From an uncultured Verrucomicrobia subdivision 3 bacterium (GTDB lineage: Bacteria > Verrucomicrobiota > Verrucomicrobiae > Limisphaerales > UBA11358): DNA of 64,000 bases. Position numbers and translations under genes: made by a program. The stretch is from assembly GCA_903921455.1 (NCBI GenBank), contig CAIXPZ010000206.1:1-64000 (forward strand), in the 5' to 3' direction. The first letter of the stretch is position 1. Each line of letters opens with the position of its first letter. Positions 17,474 to 25,864 of the stretch are shown piece after piece. The notes under the pieces are model-generated. The model saw only the letters and a program-made list of their open reading frames with translations. It searched no databases and was not told where the DNA came from.

Positions 17474-17489
17474 TGGCATCGCCGTTGCT
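17474..17489 (+). promoter_or_regulatory. Sigma-54 type -24/-12 promoter of glnK-amtB
   Basis: The sequence TGGCATCGCCGTTGCT fits the sigma-54 consensus TGGCACR-N4-TTGCW at nearly every conserved position with correct spacing between the GG and GC elements. It lies 59 bases before the P-II start codon, so transcription would begin near 17501 and leave a leader of about 48 bases. A close relative (TGGCATCGTCCCTGCT) precedes the glutamine synthetase gene. No rpoN or activator gene is in the window. Confidence 0.8.
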
Positions 17490-17512
17490 AAAGCCGCATA
17501 GCCAATGTGTAG

Positions 17513-17887
<375 letters not shown>

Positions 17888-17925
17888 AACAAACCAAACA
17901 AACCTCACTCGATAACGAAACGAAC

Positions 17926-19431
17926 ATGAAAAAATATCTTCTTACTCTCGCCCTGATTGCCGGCACCACGTTGAGTGCGCTGTCGCTGCGCGCGGATGGC
18001 ACGAATGCTCCGGCTGCCCCGCCCGCGGCCACGCTCGACCAACGCGTCGGCGCGCTGGAAGCCTACATTTCCAACACCGACCCGACCGCCCCGCTGAAAG
18101 ACACCAACGGCGTGGCCGCGACGGATGCCATCATCGGCAATCCCGGTCCCGGCCATAACGCCTGGCTGCTCACCAGCACGGCGTTCGTGCTGTTCATGAC
18201 GCTGCCCGGCCTCGCGCTGTTCTACGGCGGCATGGTGCGCAAGAAAAACGTGCTGTCCGTGCTCGCGCAATGCTTCCTGATCACCGGCCTCGTGACCATC
18301 CTCTGGGTGTTCGTGGGCTACGGCATGATCTTCGGCGGCACCGGCGCGGCGGCAAAGGAAGACGTGATTGCCGGCTGGGTCGGCAGTCCGACGATCGACT
18401 GGATGCTCAAGGGGGTCACGTCGGCGCCGAACACCAATTATTCCTACTGGGTGTCGGAGAACGTCTTCTCCATGTTCCAGTTGATGTTCGCCATCATCAC
18501 CCCGGCGCTCATCATCGGCGCCATCGCGGAACGCATGAAATTCAAGGCCATCCTTGTGTTCATGACGCTTTGGATGTTCATCGTCTATTTCACCCAGGGC
18601 CATGCGGTCTGGGGCATCAACGGCATCATGAACGGCGTCTGGAACGCCAATGCCAAGATCAAGGCGATTGACTTCGCCGGTGGCACGGTGGTGCACATGA
18701 CCTCCGGTTACTCGGCGCTCGTGCTCTGCCTGATTCTCGGCAAGCGCAAAGGTTTCGGCAAAGAGAACTTCGCGCCGCACAGCCTCGTGCTGACCTACAT
18801 CGGCACCGGCATGCTCTGGGTGGGCTGGTATGGTTTCAACTCCGGCAGCGCCTGCGCGGCCGACGTGGTTGCGGCCAACGCCTTCACCACCACCACGATT
18901 GCCACCGCCATCGCGTCGTTCGTCTGGCCGATGTGGGAGTGGATCGTCAAGGGCAAGCCGAGCGTGCTCGGTTTCTGCTCCGGAGCGGTTGCCGGCCTGG
19001 TGGTCATCACGCCTGCTTGCGGTTTCGTGACGAGCACGGGTTCGATCTATATCGGTCTCGCCGCCGGCACGATCTGCTGGTTCATGTGCTACAAGGTCAA
19101 GAGCTGGCTGGGTTATGACGACGCGTTGGACACGTTCGGTGTGCACGCGATCGGTGGAACAACCGGAGCCATCATGACCGGTATGCTGGCCCGCAACGCG
19201 GCCAACGCCAACCTCGCGACCAACCTCAAGGCTTACGTCACGGATAGCTGGTTTCAACCGCTCGTCAAGGAACAGCTTAAGGCGGTCGTCATCACCATTG
19301 TGCTGAGCGTCGTGGCCACGGTGGTCATCGCCTACATCACGAAGCTGCTGGTGGGTCTGCGTCCGACAGAAGAAGTCGAAATGTCCGGTCTCGACGAGAA
19401 CGAACACGGCGAAGTCGGTTACCACGGCTGA
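17926..19431 (+). CDS. amtB: Ammonium transporter AmtB
   Basis: A 501-residue membrane transporter with a cleavable signal peptide (LALIAGTTLSALSLRADG) and an extra Ala/Pro-rich N-terminal stretch before the first helix (AWLLTSTAFVLFMTLPGLAL). Family landmarks are FYGGMVRKKNVLSVLAQC, the first pore histidine in YFTQGHAVWGINGI, MTSGYSALVLCLILGKRKGF and the second pore histidine in DTFGVHAIGGTTGAIMTG. The C-terminal tail after the last helix (KLLVGLRPTEEVEMSGLDEN) ends EVGYHG. It conducts ammonium under nitrogen limitation and is blocked by GlnK when nitrogen is plentiful. It shares the sigma-54 promoter with glnK and is followed by a strong terminator. Confidence 0.96.
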   Translation: MKKYLLTLALIAGTTLSALSLRADGTNAPAAPPAATLDQRVGALEAYISNTDPTAPLKDTNGVAATDAIIGNPGPGHNAWLLTSTAFVLFMTLPGLALFYGGMVRKKNVLSVLAQCFLITGLVTILWVFVGYGMIFGGTGAAAKEDVIAGWVGSPTIDWMLKGVTSAPNTNYSYWVSENVFSMFQLMFAIITPALIIGAIAERMKFKAILVFMTLWMFIVYFTQGHAVWGINGIMNGVWNANAKIKAIDFAGGTVVHMTSGYSALVLCLILGKRKGFGKENFAPHSLVLTYIGTGMLWVGWYGFNSGSACAADVVAANAFTTTTIATAIASFVWPMWEWIVKGKPSVLGFCSGAVAGLVVITPACGFVTSTGSIYIGLAAGTICWFMCYKVKSWLGYDDALDTFGVHAIGGTTGAIMTGMLARNAANANLATNLKAYVTDSWFQPLVKEQLKAVVITIVLSVVATVVIAYITKLLVGLRPTEEVEMSGLDENEHGEVGYHG

Positions 19432-19465
19432 TCTTAGAACGCCAAGGAGGAGCAGGGGAGTCCAC

Positions 19466-19497
19466 ACGGCGGGCAACGCAAGTTGCCCGCCGTTTTC
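19466..19497 (+). terminator. Rho-independent terminator after amtB
   Basis: A 12-bp stem ACGGCGGGCAAC paired with GTTGCCCGCCGT closes a GCAA tetraloop and is followed by TTTT. It is 34 bases after the amtB stop and just before the convergent phosphatase gene; no T-run follows on the opposite strand. Confidence 0.9.
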
Positions 19498-19502
19498 ATT
19501 TA

Positions 19503-20357
19503 TTAAATGACCTGCACCACCAAAGCCGTGGTGTTGTCGCGACCGTCATTTTTCACGGCTTCGTTCACCAGGAGCTGCGCGGGATTGATATTATCGTCCC
19601 TGGCTGCGGCGCGCAAAATATCCACGAGGTAATGGTCGTAAAGCCCTTCGCTCAAGCCATCCGAACAGAGCAGGAAAAAATCGCCGCGCTCACAGCCGAC
19701 GGCACCGACCTGTGGATCCACAAATTGATTGGCCCCGCCCAGGGCCTTTTGCAGCACATTCCGGCGCGGATGCGTGCGTGCCTCGCGTTCGTTGATCTGG
19801 CCGGTGCGGAATAGCCAGCCGACATGCGTATCGTCCGCCGTGAGTTGGCGGATTTCTTTTTTCTTGGCCGGCAGATGATAAATCCGGCTGTCGCCGATGT
19901 GGCCGAAATACATCCAGCCGGGCGTAAACCAGCACAGGCTCATCGTCGTCTGCATGCCATGGCATTCGTCATACGAACTCCCGAGATAAACCAAGGCACG
20001 GTGAATCTGCTCGTAAAGCTCCGCCAGCACATCGGCGACCCCGGCGTTCAGGCCAGATGCGGAATGTTGGAAGGCGCGGGGCAGCAGCGTGGTGATCTTG
20101 TCCACGGCGATCTGACTGGCGTATTCGCCGGCTTTCGCGCCGCCCATGCCATCGCACACGGCGAACGTGAAATCATGATTTTCGGTCGAGGCTTCGCCAA
20201 ATTTTCCCAGCCGGTGAACTTCATGCGCATCGAAGCGCAATCCGAGAAATGAATCTTCATTATTTTTGCGCACCCGGCCGATGTCGGAACAGCCAAACCA
20301 TTTCACACTGACCGGTTTTGAGGTCTTCAGTTTCGTTATTTTAGTTTTCGGCTTCAT
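19503..20357 (-). CDS. PP2C family serine/threonine phosphatase
   Basis: A 284-residue metal-dependent phosphatase. All PP2C metal-binding blocks are present: DIGRVRKNNEDSFLG near residue 26, FAVCDGMGGAKAGEYAS near 65, YFGHIGDSRIYHL, FFLLCSDGLSEGL and DGRDNTTALVV at the C-terminus. There is no membrane or receptor domain. Its ATG overlaps the stop of the kinase-like gene upstream (ATGA at 20354-20357), so the two are co-translated and probably act on a common target. The substrate is unknown; the position between the P-II/AmtB and glutamine synthetase genes is suggestive but not evidence of a nitrogen role. Confidence 0.93.
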   Translation of the reverse strand: MKPKTKITKLKTSKPVSVKWFGCSDIGRVRKNNEDSFLGLRFDAHEVHRLGKFGEASTENHDFTFAVCDGMGGAKAGEYASQIAVDKITTLLPRAFQHSASGLNAGVADVLAELYEQIHRALVYLGSSYDECHGMQTTMSLCWFTPGWMYFGHIGDSRIYHLPAKKKEIRQLTADDTHVGWLFRTGQINEREARTHPRRNVLQKALGGANQFVDPQVGAVGCERGDFFLLCSDGLSEGLYDHYLVDILRAAARDDNINPAQLLVNEAVKNDGRDNTTALVVQVI

Positions 20358-20749
20358 GCGGCGGCTGGTGGGGCTTCAGGAAGGATCGTGGCGAACTCAA
20401 AATCAATCAGGCAAAAACGCCCGTCGGAAAAACGATAGGTCACATTGCGGATATCCGGGTCGTCGTGGCGGACGCCAAACTTCTCCAGCTCGGCGAAAAG
20501 GTCCTGCGTGCGCTTCTCATCGAGCCGCTCCACGCGGCCGCCGCAGTTGGTGGTGACGATGCGCAGTTTTTCCCGGTCAGCCTCCAGCAGGCGCGGGACG
20601 AAGTTGCAGCCAACCGTTTCGAGGTGTTTCAGAATCCGCACTTCATTATCGAAGCGCTCCATTGCGTTCGGGCCGTGATAGACCTTGAAGACCCGGCCAT
20701 CAAAACTCAGATGGACCGTCGCGCGCAATGTGTCTTTCACCTTAAGCAT
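20354..20749 (-). CDS. Miniature kinase-fold protein paired with the PP2C phosphatase
   Basis: A 131-residue protein that retains, in order, most signature residues of the protein-kinase/aminoglycoside-kinase fold: K22 in VFKVYH (ATP lysine), E36 in RFDNEVRILKHL (helix C partner), a hinge-like strand IVTTNCGG at 64-71, the catalytic loop RHDDPDIRN with D97 and N102 in the D-x4-N spacing, and D116 in LIDFEFA (DFG equivalent). The glycine-rich loop is not obvious and the C-lobe helices after D116 are missing, so this is about half a normal kinase, similar in scale to Bud32/RIO-like minimal kinases. It could be an active small kinase, an adaptor or a pseudokinase. It precedes and overlaps the PP2C gene by four bases. 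Confidence 0.7.
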   Translation of the reverse strand: MLKVKDTLRATVHLSFDGRVFKVYHGPNAMERFDNEVRILKHLETVGCNFVPRLLEADREKLRIVTTNCGGRVERLDEKRTQDLFAELEKFGVRHDDPDIRNVTYRFSDGRFCLIDFEFATILPEAPPAAA

Positions 20750-21060
20750 CCGTCCCGCGAATATGGAGCATCTGGTTCGCGATGCAAAGCGGCATTGCGC
20801 GCAAAAAGAATTTATTTATTCACGCTGGCCAAATCCCTACAGAAATCACCGCTATTTCCTGAATCATGCCCGGGCTGAACCATTTTTTGCACACTGCCAA
20901 ACTCGTTGTCAGCCAGTGCGGCGGCCGATTTCACGCGGTTGGATGCACAAAATTCTTGCAGAATGGCATCGTCCCTGCTCAAACTTTCCCACCGTTGATT
21001 AACTGATGCGTTTGCTTCAGTTGAATCGCAAAAACTAAATTAAACACACACACCACGCAC
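20750..21060. other. Divergent intergenic region before glutamine synthetase
   Basis: This 311-base gap separates the divergent kinase-like and glutamine synthetase genes. The right part holds a sigma-54 type promoter (20964-20979); the left part is AT-rich around 20815-20830. No open reading frame with family resemblance and no RNA element was recognised. Confidence 0.6.
20964..20979 (+). promoter_or_regulatory. Sigma-54 type -24/-12 promoter of glutamine synthetase
   Basis: TGGCATCGTCCCTGCT matches the sigma-54 consensus with one substitution in the -12 block (CTGC for TTGC) and correct spacing. It shares TGGCATCG and TGCT with the glnK promoter at 17474-17489. The start codon is 81 bases downstream, giving a predicted leader near 70 bases without a Shine-Dalgarno-like sequence. 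Confidence 0.7.
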
Positions 21061-22098
21061 ATGGCTAAATACAAATTGGAATACCTCTGGTTGGACGGCT
21101 ATGAACCCGTCGCCAACATCCGCGGCAAGACGCAAGTCAAAGAATTTGCCAGCTTCCCGAAACTCGAACAGCTCCCGATGTGGGGGTTCGACGGCAGCTC
21201 CACCCGCCAGGCCGAAGGCCGCAGCTCTGACTGCATGCTCAAGCCCGTCGCTGTCTATCCGGACACGACCAAGAAAAATGGCGTGCTCGTCATGTGCGAA
21301 GTCATGCAGCCCGATGGCAAGACGCCCCACGCCTCCAACGGCCGTGCCACGATTCCCGATGATCCCGGCGCCTGGTTTGGTTTCGAGCAGGAATATTTTC
21401 TCTACAAAGACGGCAAGCCCCTCGGCTTCCCGGATTCCGGTTTCCCCTTTCCGCAAGGCGAATATTACACCGGCGTGGGCTACAAGAACGTCGGCTGCAT
21501 TGCCCGCGAAATCGTGGACACGCACCTCGACCTCTGCCTGGACGCCGGCATCAACCACGAAGGCATCAACGCCGAAGTGGCGAAGGGCCAGTGGGAATTC
21601 CAGATCTTCGGCAAAGGTTCCAAGAACTGCGCCGACCAGGTCTGGGTCGCCCGCTACCTCTTGGTTCGCCTCTGCGAAAAATACGGCGTGGACGTGAACT
21701 TTCATTGCAAGCCCCTCGGCAAGGATGTGGACTGGAACGGTTCCGGCATGCACGCGAACTTCTCCACCACCTACATGCGCGAAATTGGCGGCAAGGACTA
21801 CTTTGAGTCCCTCATGGCGGCGTTCGACAAATACAAGAACGAGCACATCGCGGTTTACGGACCGGACAATCATCTGCGCCTCACCGGCCTGCATGAAACC
21901 CAGTCCATTGACAAGTTCAACTACGGCGTGGCCAATCGCGGCGCCTCCGTGCGCGTGCCGCACAGCTTCGTCAACAACGGCTACAAAGGTTATCTCGAAG
22001 ACCGCCGGCCGAACTCCCAGGGCGACCCCTACAAGATCGCGGGTCGCATCCTGCAGACCATCAACACCGTGCCGACGCCCAAGAAGGGCAAAAAATAA
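21061..22098 (+). CDS. glnII: Glutamine synthetase, type II (eukaryote-like)
   Basis: A 345-residue enzyme that makes glutamine from glutamate, ammonia and ATP. It is the short beta-grasp/catalytic form (GSII) rather than the 470-residue GSI: it begins [16 protein letters not shown], has the substrate block [40 protein letters not shown] with metal ligands, [12 protein letters not shown], and the ATP/glutamate block [14 protein letters not shown] and [13 protein letters not shown]. Regulation in this family is transcriptional and by feedback rather than adenylylation, which fits the sigma-54 promoter. It ends with a strong terminator. Confidence 0.95.
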   Translation: MAKYKLEYLWLDGYEPVANIRGKTQVKEFASFPKLEQLPMWGFDGSSTRQAEGRSSDCMLKPVAVYPDTTKKNGVLVMCEVMQPDGKTPHASNGRATIPDDPGAWFGFEQEYFLYKDGKPLGFPDSGFPFPQGEYYTGVGYKNVGCIAREIVDTHLDLCLDAGINHEGINAEVAKGQWEFQIFGKGSKNCADQVWVARYLLVRLCEKYGVDVNFHCKPLGKDVDWNGSGMHANFSTTYMREIGGKDYFESLMAAFDKYKNEHIAVYGPDNHLRLTGLHETQSIDKFNYGVANRGASVRVPHSFVNNGYKGYLEDRRPNSQGDPYKIAGRILQTINTVPTPKKGKK

Positions 22099-22116
22099 TT
22101 CAGCCGATTAAGCATC

Positions 22117-22147
22117 AACGGCGCGAACGAAAGTTCGCGCCGTTTTT
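22117..22147 (+). terminator. Rho-independent terminator after glutamine synthetase
   Basis: A perfect 12-bp stem AACGGCGCGAAC with GTTCGCGCCGTT closes a GAAA tetraloop and runs into TTT. It starts 18 bases after the glutamine synthetase stop. Confidence 0.9.
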
Positions 22148-22208
22148 GACTTTAATAAGAATTGAAAAGTTAAGTTGCCCCGATCGCGGCGGTCTTTAAG
22201 CTTGGCCC

Positions 22209-22676
22209 ATGCACAGCAAGTTTATGCTCGCCGCTATCGCGCTCTCCCGAACCAAGATGCGGGCGGACTGCGGCGGTCCCTTCGGCGCGGTCGTCGTGCG
22301 GCGCGGCCAAATCGTCGGGCGCGGGTGGAATCAGGTAACCTCCACCAACGACCCCACGGCCCACGCCGAGGTGATAGCCATTCGCGCCGCCTGCCGCCGC
22401 CTGAAAACCTTCTCGCTCGCCGACTGCGAGCTATACACCAGTTGCGAGCCCTGCCCGATGTGTCTTGCAGCCATCTATTGGGCTCGGATTAAAAAAGTGT
22501 ATTACGCCAATACTCGCCGGGACGCCGCGCGCATCGCCTTTGACGACGCCCTGATCTACCGCGAAGTGAACCAGCCCATCACGCGTCGCCAAATCCCCAT
22601 GCGCCAGCTCCTGCGGTCCGAGGCGCTGATGGTGTTTCAGGAATGGCAGAGCAAGACCGACAAAATTCGCTACTGA
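22209..22676 (+). CDS. guaD: Guanine deaminase (cytidine deaminase-like fold)
   Basis: A 155-residue zinc enzyme converting guanine to xanthine in purine salvage or catabolism. The sequence closely follows the B. subtilis GuaD pattern over its whole length: GGPFGAVVV, NDPTAHAEVIAIRAAC with H52 and E54, LYTSCEPCPMCLAAIYWAR with zinc ligands C82 and C85, then FDDALIYREVNQP and a short C-terminal swap segment ending KIRY. The ATG at 22209 gives the family length. It is convergent with hemC, 17 bases apart, and follows the glutamine synthetase terminator. Confidence 0.92.
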   Translation: MHSKFMLAAIALSRTKMRADCGGPFGAVVVRRGQIVGRGWNQVTSTNDPTAHAEVIAIRAACRRLKTFSLADCELYTSCEPCPMCLAAIYWARIKKVYYANTRRDAARIAFDDALIYREVNQPITRRQIPMRQLLRSEALMVFQEWQSKTDKIRY

Positions 22677-22693
22677 AGCCGCCCAGCAGAAAT

Positions 22694-23659
22694 TTATTTC
22701 AACTTCGCCGCAATCATTTCGCCCAACGCCGCCGCCTTGGCGATCAGTTTCCTACCTTTACCGCGCTTGACCGTTTCGTCGCGAAACGAAATCGCCTTGA
22801 GCGTGACATTTTTGCCGACAATGACCGCGTGCGCCCCGACGGGACTTTGGCAGCCGCCGCCCATTCCGCGCAAGAACGCGCGCTCCGCCGTCACGCAATG
22901 AAACGTCGCGGCATGATTCAACTGGGCGCAAATCTTCGCGATGCGCTCATCACCGCTCCGGGTCTCGATGCCAATGGCCCCCTGACCGACGCACGGCAAC
23001 ATTGTTTCCAGATCCAGCACGGACGCGAGCAATCCCGGCGGCACGCCGTCGCCGGTGATGGTGCCATTGGGTTTGATTTTGAATTTCAGCCGTGTGATGC
23101 CCGCGAGCGCGAGCACCGTGGCATCAATGTTTTTCAGATCGGCGACTTTTTGCATCCGGGTGGCGACATTCCCGCGAATTTCCACAATGTTCAAATCCGG
23201 CCGCCGATCCAGCAATGACATCTTGCGCCGGGTGCTACTGGTCGCGATGGTGGCACCCTTGGGAAAATCCTTCAGCGTCGCCTGGGCCTTGAAGCCGCGC
23301 GCGGTCTGGCTTGCCTTGCGATAAATCAAAACATCGCGCACATCCTCACGCTTGGGCGTGGCGGCGAGCATGAGTCCTTCCGGCAATTCAGTCGGCAAAT
23401 CTTTCAGACTATGCACGGCGAGGTCGGCTTGGCCGTTGAGCAGCGCCACTTCGAGTTCTTTGGTGAAAAGACCCTTGGGCAGGCTCGGATCGGTCTTGGC
23501 CATCGAAGCTTTCTGTAACTTATCGCCTGTGGTCTTGATGATCTTGAGCTCGAAGCGCAATTTGGGAAACGCTCGACGGCATAGCGCGGCAATCATGTTG
23601 GACTGGGCTAAAGCTAGGGCGCTCCCGCGGGTGCAGATGATAATGGATTTTTCAGCCAT
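22694..23659 (-). CDS. hemC: Hydroxymethylbilane synthase (porphobilinogen deaminase)
   Basis: A 321-residue enzyme that polymerises four porphobilinogens for tetrapyrrole synthesis. Landmarks are CTRGSALALAQSNMI at the N-terminus, the catalytic aspartate D87 in AVHSLKDLPTELPEG, SSTRRKMSLL, VEIRGNVATRMQKV, and the dipyrromethane-cofactor cysteine C270 in RGMGGGCQSPVGAHA. Length is normal. It lies 126 bases downstream of the M13 peptidase in the same orientation as hemA. A CTAGCCACAGAT repeat abuts the start, with TAGAAT three bases before the ATG. Confidence 0.96.
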   Translation of the reverse strand: MAEKSIIICTRGSALALAQSNMIAALCRRAFPKLRFELKIIKTTGDKLQKASMAKTDPSLPKGLFTKELEVALLNGQADLAVHSLKDLPTELPEGLMLAATPKREDVRDVLIYRKASQTARGFKAQATLKDFPKGATIATSSTRRKMSLLDRRPDLNIVEIRGNVATRMQKVADLKNIDATVLALAGITRLKFKIKPNGTITGDGVPPGLLASVLDLETMLPCVGQGAIGIETRSGDERIAKICAQLNHAATFHCVTAERAFLRGMGGGCQSPVGAHAVIVGKNVTLKAISFRDETVKRGKGRKLIAKAAALGEMIAAKLK

Positions 23660-23662
23660 AAA

Positions 23663-23690
23663 ATTCTAGCCACAGATTTTCACAGATAGA
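23663..23690. repeat. Dispersed CTAGCCACAGAT repeat upstream of hemC
   Basis: ATTCTAGCCACAGATTTTCA followed by CAGATA is a copy of the element at 47607-47642 (shared ATTCTAGCCACAGAT). On the hemC coding strand it reads CTGTGGCTAGAAT and ends three bases before the ATG. Confidence 0.65.
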
Positions 23691-23785
23691 CTCCGATGGA
23701 AAGAAAACAACACCGGCAAAGAGCATCCGTCGGGATGATGCCGTTAATGCATGCTTCAGCTTTACCCACGGCTGGCTGAAATCTC

Positions 23786-25825
23786 TTACCAGACCTTGGC
23801 GCGCAGTTCCGGCGGGCGCCACATCGGGTCATTGGTTGAAATCCCGAACGCGGTGAAAAATTCCGGCGTGTTCATCAACGTGCCATTGGCGCGGAAACGT
23901 CCCGGGGAATGCGGGTCCACCGTGATTAACCGGCGGGCCTCGGCGTCGCGGACATTCATGCGCCAGACCTGCGCGAACGAGAGGAAAAAACGCTGCTCCG
24001 GCGTGAAGCCGCCAATGGTCTTACGCTGCGACGGGTCCCTGGCCAGAGCGCGTTGTAAGGCTTCGTAGGCAATGGTCACGCCGCCGAGGTCGGCCAGATT
24101 TTCGCCGAGCGTGAGCTGGCCGTTCACATGCAAGCCGGGCAGCGCTTCAAAGGAATTGTATTCATCCACGACTTTTTGGGCGCGGGCATCGAAGGCTTTG
24201 GCGTCGGCTTCGGTCCACCAATCCTTGAGATTGCCCTCGGCATCGTATTTGCGGCCTTCATCGTCGTAGCCGTGCGTCATTTCGTGCCCGATGACCACGC
24301 CGATGCCGCCGTAGTTCACCGCATCGTCCATCGTGATATCAAAAAAGGGCGGTTGCAAAATGCCGGCGGGGAAAACGATTTCATTCAGCGAAGGGTTGAA
24401 GTAGGCGTTGACGGTTTCCGGCGTCATATGCCATTCGCTGCGGTCCACGGTCTTGCCGATGCGGGCGATCTCGCGGCGAGATTCAAAAACCTCGGCGCGG
24501 CGGACATTGCCAAAATAATCATCGGGCCGGATTTCAATCGCCGAGTAATCGCGGAACGTGTCCGGATGACCGATTTTTTGGGTGAAGCGGTCAAACTTGA
24601 CCAGCGCCTGAGCGCGGGTCGTTTCAGTCATCCAAGGCACGGTCGCCAAGCGGTCGCGATAAACGGCGCGCAGGTTTTCCACCAAGGCGAGCATCCGGGC
24701 GCGGGCTTCCGGCGGAAAACATTTTTCCACATACAACTGACCGAGCGCCTCGCCGAGGCTGCCGTCAATCACATGCGCAGAACGTTTCCAGCGCGGCTCC
24801 GGTTCCGGCTGGCCGCTCAAGGTTTTTCCATAAAATGCGAAATGTTCCTGCTCGAACGCCGCCGGCAACAGCGCCGCACTGGCGTTCAATAGATGCCAGC
24901 GCAGGTAAATCTTCCAATCTTTCAGCGGAATTTCCCGGGCGAGCTGGTCCAGCGCCGCGAAGAATTCCGGCTGACCGACGATCTCGTATGCCGGCACCGC
25001 AATATTTCGCGCGGAATAATATTCTGCCCACGGCAGCGCCGGATATTTATCCACCAACTCCGCGTGGGTGAACTTGTTGTAATTTTTGTGCGGGTCGCGG
25101 AGTTCCACCCGCGTGCGGCTGACGTGGGCGAGTTTGGTTTCGATGGCCAGCACCGTTTCGGCATGGGCGGCGGCGTCCGTCGGCTTGTCGCCCAGCAGCG
25201 TAAACATGGTTTCCAGGTGCTGGCGGTATTTTGCGCGAATCTCGGCGAAGCTGTCCTTCAAATAATAATCGCGATCCGGCAGCGACAACCCGCCCTGGCC
25301 CAATTCCACGGCGTAAATGGAGCTATTCTTGGCATCCGGCCCAAAGCCCATGCCGAAGCATCCACCGACGCCTTGATGGTGAAATTCCGCCAGCAAGGTG
25401 AACAGGTCTTGGAAAGACTTGACGCGGTCAATGCGCTTGAGATCGCCCTGAAGGGGCTTGAGACCGAGCTGCTCAATGCGGTTCGTATCCATCGCCGAAA
25501 CAAAAAAGTCTCCGACCTGCCGGCGCGGCGAATGCGGCGCGGCGTTCGCGCGCAAGGTTTCGTCCAGAATCTCGTGGATGGAAAACCAGTTCCTCTCCGC
25601 CAGTTCCGTGAATCCACCCCAACGCGATTTGTCCGCGGGCACCGGATTATCCTTCCGCCATTGCCCGTTGGCAAAGTCGTAAAAATTTGTTGCGGGACTG
25701 ATCGAGCGGTCGAGGTAATCCAGTGAGAAGCGCGGAATCTTCGGGGCGCCGGGCGCGTCTCCGGCAATGACGGCAAAACTCGCGGCACAGGCGAGCGAAA
25801 GCAGGATCTCAAATTTGATGGTCAT
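23786..25825 (-). CDS. M13 family (neprilysin/PepO-like) zinc endopeptidase
   Basis: A 679-residue exported metallopeptidase with a signal peptide (LLSLACAASFAVIAGDAPG). The zinc site is VVIGHEMTHGYDDEGR with HEMTH at 514-518 and the third ligand E575 in LGENLADLGG; the preceding NPSLNEIVFPAGILQPP (477-493) is the N-A-Y/F-like substrate strand of the family. The C-terminal PHSPGRFRANGTLMN and an AKVW end match bacterial members, except that the usual final CxxW cysteine is Ala. It probably degrades peptides in the periplasm. It sits between hemA and hemC on the same strand, which has no obvious functional meaning. Confidence 0.94.
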   Translation of the reverse strand: MTIKFEILLSLACAASFAVIAGDAPGAPKIPRFSLDYLDRSISPATNFYDFANGQWRKDNPVPADKSRWGGFTELAERNWFSIHEILDETLRANAAPHSPRRQVGDFFVSAMDTNRIEQLGLKPLQGDLKRIDRVKSFQDLFTLLAEFHHQGVGGCFGMGFGPDAKNSSIYAVELGQGGLSLPDRDYYLKDSFAEIRAKYRQHLETMFTLLGDKPTDAAAHAETVLAIETKLAHVSRTRVELRDPHKNYNKFTHAELVDKYPALPWAEYYSARNIAVPAYEIVGQPEFFAALDQLAREIPLKDWKIYLRWHLLNASAALLPAAFEQEHFAFYGKTLSGQPEPEPRWKRSAHVIDGSLGEALGQLYVEKCFPPEARARMLALVENLRAVYRDRLATVPWMTETTRAQALVKFDRFTQKIGHPDTFRDYSAIEIRPDDYFGNVRRAEVFESRREIARIGKTVDRSEWHMTPETVNAYFNPSLNEIVFPAGILQPPFFDITMDDAVNYGGIGVVIGHEMTHGYDDEGRKYDAEGNLKDWWTEADAKAFDARAQKVVDEYNSFEALPGLHVNGQLTLGENLADLGGVTIAYEALQRALARDPSQRKTIGGFTPEQRFFLSFAQVWRMNVRDAEARRLITVDPHSPGRFRANGTLMNTPEFFTAFGISTNDPMWRPPELRAKVW

Positions 25826-25864
25826 GTTAGTTGGAACGGACGTTCAGAGTCAGACTGCCCACCG

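Noticed and set aside
17905..19476. Long open frame (523 codons) opposite amtB
   Set aside because: Antisense shadow of amtB created by GC-rich codon use; translation is His/Arg/Asp-rich without domain character.
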